DNA of 64,000 nucleotides from Liopterus haemorrhoidalis (Eukaryota; Arthropoda; Insecta; Coleoptera; Dytiscidae): NCBI GenBank assembly GCA_963971575.1, contig OZ020617.1, positions 17,383,403 to 17,447,402 of the forward strand, read 5' to 3'. Shown piece by piece: positions 12,104 to 21,800 of this stretch (position 1 is its first letter; each line of letters starts with the position of its first letter). The notes under the pieces were generated by a model. It saw only the letters and a program-made list of their open reading frames with translations, ran no database searches and was not told where the DNA came from. The position numbers and the translations under genes were made by a program.

Positions 12104-12134
12104 CCTCGAGTTAATAAATATTATTAACTCGAGG
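12104..12134. repeat. perfect 14-bp palindromic arms with 3-nt spacer
   Basis: CCTCGAGTTAATAA, ata, TTATTAACTCGAGG. It sits directly at the 5' edge of the truncated LINE that follows and may be a product of the insertion junction. Confidence 0.8.
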
Positions 12135-13570
12135 TTATCGAGTATTATTTAATTACGTTAAAAATGCCATTAATACTGAGCAACATGGATTTTTTCCAGG
12201 AAGGTCCGTTGATACGAATTTAGTTTTATATGTTGATTTTATTCTAAAGTCAATGGACAAAAGGATACAGATTGACTCAATTTACACTGACTTTAGTAAA
12301 GCATTTGATACTATTGATCATAACTTATTATTGTCAAAACTTTCTAGTATCGGTGTACATGGCAGTCTTCTGAAATGGTTTAATTCGTATTTGGCTGACA
12401 GGGAACACTCTGTGGTAGTAAATGGGTTTTCCTCAGAATATATAAAAATTACATCAGGTGTGCCACAAGGATCTCACTTGAGTCCTTTACTTTTTAATAT
12501 CTTTATTAATGACATATCTCAATGTTTCCTAAACTCTAGATTTATAATGTATGCTGAAGATTTGAAAATTTTTGGAAAGGTAGAAAATTTTAATGACTGC
12601 AAAAATATCCAAGAAGATATTGATAGATTTGTTGAATATTCAAAAATGAATAGATTGAAATTAAATATAAATAAATGTCATAAGATATCTTTCACAAGGA
12701 ACAGAAACGTGCTGAATTATGAGTATGTAATTAATGGCAGGCCATTATCTAATGTTAGCCAAATTAGGGATCTCGGGGTTATTTTAGATTCTAAATTGAT
12801 ATTTGATGTTCATATCAATACAATAATACAAAAATCATACAGAATGTTAGGATTTTTATTAAGAGTTAGTAAACCTTTTGTGAAATGCAAGACTATACTA
12901 TCATTATATTTCACTCTAGTGAGAAGTCATCTTGAGTTTTCTACGATTTGTTGGTGTCCTAACTATATTACCTACATAAAACGTATTGAGAATATTCAGG
13001 ATAGATTTGTTAAATATTACAGTCGGAAATTTCCTACTTCAAAGATTAATATAATGTCTCTTGAGAAAAGACGATTATTTCTAGATTTATCATTTCTGTT
13101 TAAAATTGTTAATAATCTAGTTGATTGTCCAGAAATCTTAAACATTCTAATGTTTCACGTACCATCCTATAATACTAGAACTAATGATCTCTTTTCCTTA
13201 CCACGTAACCGCACTAATTCGGCGTATAATTCACCTGTTAACAGATTATGTTTAATTTTTAATAAATATTCCGCATTAGAATCTTTTCCAGATATTTTCA
13301 ATTCAAATATTCTTACTTTTAAAAGGGTCTTAAAAAATTGTCTTTAAAACTATTATTTATAGTAAATTTTGTATAAAATTGTATTTTGCGTAATTTAATT
13401 GTTATTATTATTATTACTTTTTTTTTCTATTCTATATTATTTTTGTTTTTGTATAAATGAATTAATATTTTACATGTACACTGTAAATTTTTCTTTTTTG
13501 TATATCAGTGTTGCACTATTACTGGGACACAGTCCTGTTGTGCCGCCAATTCAATAAAAAAAAAAAAAAA
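12135..13570 (+). mobile_element. 5'-truncated LINE (jockey/CR1-like) copy
   Basis: Contains the reverse transcriptase frame below, a 3' UTR of about 200 bp (13348-13550) and an A-run at about 13554-13570 preceded by caattcaataaaa. The 5' part (ORF1, endonuclease) is missing, as expected for target-primed reverse transcription that stopped early. Related to, but clearly diverged from, the minus-strand LINE at 37676-45690. Confidence 0.85.
12153..13347 (+). CDS. LINE ORF2 fragment: reverse transcriptase and C-terminal region
   Basis: This encodes the polymerase part of a non-LTR retrotransposon, which copies element RNA at the nicked target. The open frame starts inside the finger region (EQHGFFPGRSVDTNL) and the internal ATG at 12253 is not the native start. 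Visible RT motifs are YTDFSKAFDTIDH (about 12283), TSGVPQGSHLSPLLFNIFIN (about 12450) and MYAEDLKIF (about 12547). The family normally has ADD or YADD, so the second catalytic Asp is replaced by Glu here, predicting loss or severe loss of activity. The C-terminal third has the usual SLEKRR, RTN and NSPVNR signatures. No stops interrupt the frame, but without a 5' end it cannot be autonomous. Confidence 0.85.
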
Positions 13571-13767
13571 TATATGGTATTAACGTTTAGCTTAACAAAT
13601 GCTCTGACAGCATTTTTCGATAAAGGCGTTAGACATGGTGTTAAAATATATTTTTTTTAATCTGATACTAAATTTAACGCATTTCTTTCAGAATACACTC
13701 GTTTATGTATTAATGGTCCTTAACATTAAATCGCAAAGCGAAAACTCGTCAAATAGGATATGGCGTG
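13571..13767. other. spacer
   Basis: AT-rich sequence with words (gttaacg/cgttag) like those near 1,950-2,100. Nothing else recognised. Confidence 0.3.
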
Positions 13768-14206
13768 ATATCTCGACTTACCATTTAATTCGTTCCTAAC
13801 CGCGGTTCGTATCTTGAAAAGTACGTATCTTGAAACCCAATTTTCCATTATATCTTATAGTACTATATACATCAAAAAAATAAAAAATAAACTCTATTCT
13901 CAACTAAAGGAAGAAAATTGAAAGAAATGGAGGTGTGACAAGGATCATTTTCCCACTTTAAATATGCATTTTGTGTATCCATATATATTAGTTTAGATTA
14001 GTATGAAAATCATCTACCATTAAATTGTAATAAAAAATTGATGTGAAGTGTGAATTTTCACGCATTTCAGGATTTCGCAGGTATTTAGTATGTGAATGAT
14101 GAATACCTACTTAGGATGCCAAAACAAATTTTATGTTAAAATATTTTTTTTGTTAATTTTAATTCGAATGCCTAATACCATTATTTAGTTTTCTAAATAT
14201 GTGCAG

Positions 14207-14211
<5 letters not shown>

Positions 14212-14237
<26 letters not shown>
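14212..14237. repeat. (TA)n microsatellite
   Basis: About 13 uninterrupted TA units inside the (GACA)n element. Confidence 0.95.
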
Positions 14238-14238
<1 letters not shown>

Positions 14239-14461
14239 CACGGTTCATTAAGATTTTGAAAATTGCACCTATGGCTTCTATTGGTTGTTTTAAGACATAA
14301 CCCCGCCCCTCTGATTTCGTGTATTCAATTTCAAAACTTTCCACTAGTTACTAAATTTACGCTTTTAAAAATTAAATGCAACATTTGCCCAAACGAGCTA
14401 GAATTTTGAAAAAATAATTTAAACAAAATAAAAATGCAAATAAAACAGAAAAAATAAAATC

Positions 14462-14532
14462 GCCTTGAGAGCGGATCGAACTTTAGTTTGCAATTTAGAA
14501 CGCGAGTATGTTAGCCATTGGACTATCAAAGC
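14462..14532 (-). pseudogene. tRNA-like cassette in (GACA)n element copy 1 (tRNA-Arg-like)
   Basis: On the minus strand a 71-nt segment has a 7-bp acceptor-like stem, GCTTTGA pairing with TCAAGGC (one G-U), an A-box-like GTCCAATGGCTAAC and a B-box-like AGTTCGATCC. A loop GTTCTAA would place TCT at the anticodon. The D, anticodon and T stems are poorly paired, so it is a tRNA-derived relic rather than a working tRNA gene. The same position in copy 2 carries a different tRNA-like sequence. Confidence 0.5.
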
Positions 14533-15008
14533 ACTCTGATTCACAGGCTTAGATAAGCTATTAAATATTTTACGTAGAGAAGCAAAAAAACACAAAAAAT
14601 GCGTTATTTTCCGAAAACGAAATCTGATCAAAAATTCCTGTTGTACTATTCCGGTCCACACAAACGTACATTACTTAGAATTTTTTCAGATTTTTAGTTT
14701 AAACCATTTGGGCTACAGAGTGTGGGACAAAAAGTTTTTGGCACAATTTTGGCAAAAATCGCGTATTAATAATTTATTTTGCTAATATAAAATTTTGATC
14801 GTTAATCCACGTAGTAAGGGCTTTGATACTCTACTCAGAATTTAAAAAAAATATTTTTTTTTCGATGAGCACATATTTGTTTATATTTTTAGGGGGATAT
14901 GTTTTTTAGATATTTTAGTATTTTTCCTATGTGCGGGTCAAAGAGTTGTATAAGCATGCCAAATTTCAACTCTCTAGGTTGAGTCGTTTGGCTACATTTT
15001 TTACCGAA

Positions 15009-15017
15009 CAGACAGGC

Positions 15018-15075
<58 letters not shown>
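15009..15075. repeat. (CAGA)n microsatellite
   Basis: About 16 tetranucleotide units near the 3' end of (GACA)n element copy 1. Open frames through it are artefacts. Confidence 0.95.
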
Positions 15076-15077
<2 letters not shown>

Positions 15078-15213
15078 GAAAAAATAAAGGTATAAGGGTT
15101 TTTTGGTCATAGCTACAAAACCCTAAAAACGATTTTCTTGTGGCTGTATTTGTGGTTCAGGAGTTTTCGATCAGTTGCTAGCGGTTCACCACTGCGCACT
15201 CAGCTAAACGTAC

Positions 15214-15218
<5 letters not shown>

Positions 15219-15277
<59 letters not shown>
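15219..15277. repeat. (TA)n microsatellite
   Basis: About 29 TA units between the (GACA)n element and the right end of the pogo-like element. It creates spurious Tyr-Ile repeat frames on both strands. Confidence 0.95.
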
Positions 15278-15279
<2 letters not shown>

Positions 15280-15631
15280 TGGTGCTGTACTCTGCATTGA
15301 GTCTCTTTCTAGTACTAGGGAAAAAGTTAAAAAAAAAGTATCATATAAAACAGGCATTTCATTTAAAAAAAGCATCACAATTCGTATGTCGAGTCTAGGT
15401 TCGTATCTAAAGGTCAAAATGGGATACGAAAAAATTCGTATGCCGAGAGATTCGAAAGTCGAGGTACCACTGTATTTGCCCTTACAAATAATGTTATACA
15501 TTTTGAGGTCGCAACTGCTAATGTTCGTATCACTGAACAACCATATCTACACAAAGCATACTAAATATCAAAACTTTACTTATTTAACTCGCAAAACGAG
15601 GACCCGAGTAGCGGATAATACATGTATTTAA

Positions 15632-15645
15632 TTTTTTTTTTTTTT
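15632..15645 (-). other. A-run downstream of the large ankyrin/TPR gene
   Basis: Fourteen T on the plus strand, i.e. an A-run on the coding strand about 180 nt after the stop. With the absence of introns this could be the tail of an ancient retrocopy, but such runs are frequent here, and the TATA box upstream of the start argues for a locally evolved gene. Confidence 0.4.
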
Positions 15646-15746
15646 AATTCTTATTCCTATTCCATGTAATGTACGTTCCTTCTAAAACTATTAACGATAA
15701 AAAACGCTAGCTTACCAGATTAACTTATAAATCGGTTTGCTTTAAA

Positions 15747-15752
15747 TTTAAT
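15747..15752 (-). terminator. candidate poly(A) signal ATTAAA
   Basis: ATTAAA on the minus strand, about 70 nt after the TAA stop of the ankyrin/TPR gene. It is the commonest variant of AATAAA. No canonical AATAAA was seen between the stop and the A-run at 15645. Confidence 0.4.
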
Positions 15753-15821
15753 ATCTAATTTAAAACAGTTGTTAAAGACGACAATTTCTACACTCTTCTT
15801 TCCTCCAAATTGCCAGGAGCC

Positions 15822-18800
15822 TTATAACCTAGTAAGTTTACTAGCCAGATTTTTGTGGTTATTACGAACTGCAACTTGCACCAATGTTTGTTCTTTATTG
15901 TCATGCACATTCATTATTAACTTCCTATCGTCATTAGACAATGACTTTATTTCGTTTATTATATGAAGGTCACCCGAAGCAGCACTTTTAAACATTGCAT
16001 CGATTAGTTCAAGAAGTTTTGTTACCTGTTCATTTTTCGAATAATGAACTGGCATCTTTTTATTTGTTTTATCAACAGCATTATAAATTGCTCCATATCT
16101 TAATAATAATTTCACAATGTCCAAGCAACCGGCTTTCACCGCCTCGTGTAATGCTGTAGAACCTCCACCAGTAGTTTGACCGTTAATAAAAGAAGACATT
16201 TTTATACTGTTTACTTCCTCTACATGTTGTAAGAGAAGCTTGATAATGTCGATATGAAGCTTAGATGTAGCAGTATGTAATGGAGTGTTGCCCTTAGCTG
16301 TTGTAAAAGTCGCGTTAGCTCCATTCTGCAGTAGCATAGCAACAACATCTTGATGACCACCATGCACAGCAAAATGCAATGGCGTTCTACCATCAGCATC
16401 TTTAATATTCACATCAGTTCCCATGTCTAACAAATACTGCACTGACTCAATTTCACCGTCGCTCGCAGCATCATGAAGACTCTTTTTAGTATGTTTCAGA
16501 ATATCTGCACTGTTGAAATCTCCATACTTAAGACCCTTTTTTATTATTTCCAATCTTTTTAAAATATCTAATACATCTGGATGATCAGAACCTAAAATTA
16601 ACTTCTTCTTTTCAAGTACTTCAGAATACACTTTCAACGCTTGCACCAGTTTCAGCTCTGCAAAAAGTATATTTGCTATGTTGTGTTGTGTTTGTATTGT
16701 ATCCAAATGGTTGGATCCTAAGTACTCTCTCTGTATTTTAAGAATATCCTTAAACTTTTTCATAGCCTCCTCCTTTTTCCCTTGAGTCATTAAGACATTC
16801 GTCATGTTATGATGACTCCTCAACGTATCGGAATGATATGCACCTAATACTTTCTTTCTCAATTCATAAACTTTCTGATAAACCATCAATGCTTGCTCAT
16901 GCTGACCAGAATTACCTAACACCATCCCTATATTATTCTGACAAACCAGAGTTAATGGATGATTAGGGCCATTAATTTCTTTTCTCTTTTCAAAAACTTC
17001 ATAATTTAATTTTAGGGCTTCTTCATACCTTCCTAAATTATTCAGCACTAGGGCCATGTGTAATTGCGTTTCCAAGATATCTTCATGATTTCTGCCCAAT
17101 AGCTCCACTTGATCCTCATAAATCGCATGGAAATATTCAAGGGCTTCAAGATTTCTTCCAAGTCTATGTAACACTAAAGCAATGAAACTTTTTGTTTCCA
17201 AAGTATCTCGGTTTTTCATTCCTAAAATAAATTTTTGCTTATTATAAAGTTCAGTTATTACGTTCAGAACTTTTTGATATTCCTTTTGCTTATATAACAT
17301 TTTTGCTATGGATATTTGAATATCGAAAAGGACTGGATTATCGGCTCCAAATATTTCCGACTTATTTTCCAAAATTCTATTGTATATATCTGAGGCCTCT
17401 TTGTATCTCTCTTGCATACAAAACAGTTCAGCTAACTTAATTTGTTCAGATGCGTTTTCCTGGAAAACGTTTTTCAATTTATCCATTTTTGGAAAATCGT
17501 TATGTATTGCAGTTACTATTAGTGTTTTCCCATCTGAATTACGGGCGTTCATTACAGACTTCAAGGACTCGATATTTTTTATTTTCTTTAAATGCTCAAT
17601 AACTTTAGTATTACCGTTATGAACATGTTTAAATGAATTATCTATCAATTGTAATAAACTGATAATATCTGAATCTTGTGAGAAATGTAGAGGTGTTTTC
17701 GAATTATTAGCTCTTGGTTTATACTTTGCACCGTAAGCCAATAAAACTTGCACTATATCGAGATGCGAAAATTTACATGCATAGTGTAGTGGCGTACAAC
17801 CACTCTTTCCGACGACATCAGGGTTAGCTTCATTTTTTAACAAAATGTCAACTACTTGCTTATAGCCTTTCCAACAAGCATAATGCAGACACGTCACGTT
17901 ATCACTACTCTTTGCGTTTACATACGCTCCGTCTTTAATACTTGTCTCGATTTCTGATAAAACATTTTGCTTCACTGCTTTAAATAATTTTTCAGTTGCT
18001 AATAATTTTCTGACAATACTTTCCTTAGTAGCCATTTCCAGTGGTGTTTTATTACGTTTATTAATAGAATTGTACACACAGCCATTCTTTAATAATAGGT
18101 CAATAATATCTTCATAGTTATATAAAGCAGCCAAATGTACTGGCGTTAAACCTTTATCGTTTATTGCATCAATATTAACATTCTGTTCTATTAAATATTT
18201 GGCAGTTTCTAACTGTCCGCCATAAGCAGCATAATGTAGAAGAGTCCCCCTTTCCGCTCCGAGATCTTCAATACTGATTCCTTCATTGAGGAATAACTTC
18301 ACAACATCCGTGTGACCTTCCCTGACTGCTATATGTATAGGTTTGGAACCACGGTCATTTTTAACATTAATATCAGCTCCTTTGTCAATTAAATATTTTA
18401 TAATTTCTAATCTCCCTCCTTGAGCTGCAATGTGCAGTAAAGAAAAGTCGTTATTACCTTTTGTATTAATTTTGGCACCTTTTTGCTCTAGAAGCATTTT
18501 TACAATTCTAAAATAACCATGGGCAACTGCCAGTTGGGTAGGTGTTCTATTTTTGTAATCTGTTATATCGATATGTGCTCCATTTTTAATTAAGACTTCA
18601 ACGACAGCAGTATGACCTCTTCCGGCAGCAATATGTAACGGAGTTCCTTCGAGATGACTGACATTAATATTTAATTTCTTCGTTAATAATAATTCAAGTA
18701 CATCGACATGACCTGCCTCTGCTGCAAAGTATAAAGGGGTAGCATTTGACAAGGTTCTAGCTGCAACATTTGCACCTTTTTCTATCAACACAGCAGCAAT

Positions 18801-21800
18801 ATCTTGATAGCCACGCATAGAAGCCAAGTGCAAAACAGTTACACCGTCTTCGCCTTTGACATTAACATCGATATCCTTACGATTTAATAGAATTAATACT
18901 ATATTAATAAATCCATACAAAACTGCTAAAGTTAGCGGCTCGCCATTTTGACTATTAACATCAACACCATTATTTAGTAATAATGTAACCAATTCTTCGC
19001 TGTTATTCTTCACTGCGTAACATAATGGTGTCATGGATTCCTGATTCATCACACCATTAATATCTGCGCCTTTCTCAATTAATATTTCTGCTATCTTAAC
19101 ATGATCACCACATATTGCTGCATGGAAAGGCGTGAAACCCATTTTACTCTGGACATCAACTTTAGCTTTGCTTTCTAATAGTAAATTAACCAATTCTTGG
19201 CTACCACGAGCTGCTGCATAATGTAATGGAGTCATATCATGCGCGTCCTTTATGTCGACAAAAGCGCCATTCTGCAATAAATATTCAATGAACTCTTTCT
19301 TACCGTTTTCTATTATAGCCGCATGCAACACTGTTCTTTGGGTATTGTCTTTCACATTAACATCTACTCCATTTTTTATCAAGAGTTCTGCGATATCTGT
19401 ATTGCTACTACTAACGCAGAGATGCAGTGGACTCGTACCATCATCACATATGGCATGAACGTTAGCACCTGATTCTATTAAAACTTGCACTACGTTACTG
19501 TGACCCATTTGACAAGCTACATGTAGTGCTGTTACTTTATCATAACTTCTACTGTCAACTTCAATTCCTGCCTGCAATAAATAATACACAGTATCAATGT
19601 GACCAGACGAAGCACAGGCGTGAAGAGGCGTTAAACCCTGGCAGTTCTTAATATTGACTAATGCTTTGTTACTTTTTAAAAGAGCAACAATGTCATTATG
19701 ACCTTCTTTTGCAGCTAAATACAAAGGGGTTAAACCCTGAACAGTAACATCATTAACACGAGCATTATTTTGCAATAATAGTTTCACGATTTTTATATAA
19801 CCATCCTTTGAAGCATAATGCAGTGGAGTGTTTTTATAAGTAAAATCAGCCACATTAACGAAGGCACCGTGACACAATAGCAATTTCGCTATCTCTTCAT
19901 GGCCATTTTCAATTGCATAATGCAATGATGTGCATCCATTTACATTTACAGCGTTTATATTGGAACCTTTCGAAATTAATAATTTTACTACATCTAAGTG
20001 TCCATTTAAAGCTGTTGTATGCAAAGGTATCCCTTCTTTATCATTTCTAGCATTTACCTTCGCATTTTTTGCTATCAAGAAATCAACCATATCAACATAA
20101 CCAGACTCAGCTGCTATATGTAACGCTGTGAATCCCCCTAATGTCTCAATTCTGTCAACATCCGTCTCCTTCTCTAATAATACCTTCACAACATCCAACT
20201 GATTATTACCTACGGCATTATGTAAAGGGGCATTACTACGTCTATCTATAATTGACTGATCAGCTTTATTTTTTAATAATATTTGTACAATGTCTATATA
20301 TCCATTTTGGGCCGAAATGTGCAAAGCTGTTCTATTTATCTTATCAACACTATCAACAAAAAATTTTACTTCCTCTACTAAAAATCTTACAATATCTGTT
20401 CTTCCATAAGTGGCAGCAACATGCAGTGCATTTTGATCATTTATATCTTTAGTATTAACATCTAAATTTTGTTTCAAAATAAATTTTACCACATCAAGAT
20501 TAGGTCCCTTTGCTGCAAAGTGCAAACTCGACCACAAATTAAGACTTCTTGCATGGACATCTCCTCCTTGTTTAATGAAATGCTTTACATCTACCATGTT
20601 TCCTTCCTCCAGAGCTTTAAATAATTTATCTTGATTTGAAATAGCCAACAATTTTCGTTCATAATCATCTATTAAACTATCGACATTATCCGGAATTACT
20701 TTCCCAATCTTCTTATTACCTTGTATTAAGTTTTCTGATATAAGCTTCAATGCATTTGTTAAATATAATACTGCTGGGTCATTTGGTAAAATATCAATGA
20801 AAGCATTTCCATGTGCTAGATGATTACGTAAACACTTTCCAACTAACGTTGGAGAATTGTCATCTAAAAAAAGATGATTGTTTACCAAGTTATTTTTTGA
20901 AGTTGTTAAAATTGACATTATATCAAGTATGAGCATTTCCACCATGGTCTGTAGTTCTTTATTTTTCCTGCAAGCACATAAATGCTTAATAACATCACTA
21001 TTCAAGGAATTGCTTAGCAAACACTTTTTTAACAAAGTTATTTTATCTGAAAGTTGATCCAATTCATTCTGTCGAATATCACTTGTTGAAATACAAGATT
21101 TCTTAATTAGCTTTTGTCTCAGTCCAGCAATCATTTTTATCTGATCGAAATCACACTCAATAATATATTGAATTTCTGTAAGTGCTGCTTGTATCTCATT
21201 GTTATCAGTTTCTATAATACGTGGACGGTTTTTAAAAGTCTTGACCAACAAAGTCGATATCTCCTTAAGATTATGTAAATCGCTATCAATACTACACAGT
21301 CCATCAGGCTTCAGAAGCTCAGTACAAGAATATTTTATATGCCTTATAGAGTTTTTATCAAGTTTATTACGAAGATATAATGTCTCTTTAAGACTATATA
21401 ACATCACAATTCCATTCGTGTATTTATCCTGCGAGTTTTTACATTTATTTTTTTGTAAATTAATAATATTATAAATTTTATTAAAACACTCGGTTTCGCA
21501 GCTAGTTTTTATAACCATGTACTTATCTATTTTTTTAGTCAATGTTTCAATTTTATCTAACTGAGCTGAGATAAAACTTGAATAATTTGATAAATCAGGT
21601 GAAAAATCACCTAGTGCAGTTGCAACTTGTAGTATTTTATCTGAATTTTCACAGTCAATAATTCTTTTCAAAATGTTTCTGATAATTTCAACAGTCTTTC
21701 TGTGTAGTAAATCACAAATGGAAGAATAAATACTTTTCATATCGTCTTGAATGTTGGTGAAAAATGTTTCATTTTCATTTTCATCAACTTCCATTCTATT

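Larger units (their letters stand above)
14030..15127. mobile_element. (GACA)n element, copy 1
   Basis: Starts ttgatgtgaagtgtgaattt and continues through a tRNA-like cassette (14462-14532), the gcgttattttccgaaaacga block, gtgtgggacaaaaagttttt, the gcatgccaaatttcaactct block, a (CAGA)n array at 15009-15075 and the end ggttttttggtcat...acaaaaccctaaaaa. Copy 2 (34621-35656) is collinear except in the tRNA-like cassette; copy 3 (27225-28565) is more diverged. There is no coding capacity; it is a non-autonomous retroelement or similar. Confidence 0.7.
13768..15474. mobile_element. pogo/Tigger-like element split by a later insertion
   Basis: The left end reads gtgatatctcgacttacc then atttaattcgttcctaaccg. 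The right end, read in reverse from about 15474, is acagtggtacctcgactttc and continues with cgaatctctcggcatacga. The cctcgactt-cgaat terminus with flanking TA is typical of pogo/Tigger-type elements and their MITEs. Between the ends lies the (GACA)n element at 14030-15127 and a (TA)n tract. No transposase coding remains. Confidence 0.55.

Noticed and set aside
15138..15540. Frames with Tyr-Ile repeats near the end of the pogo-like element
   Set aside because: Microsatellite artefact with no domain on either side.
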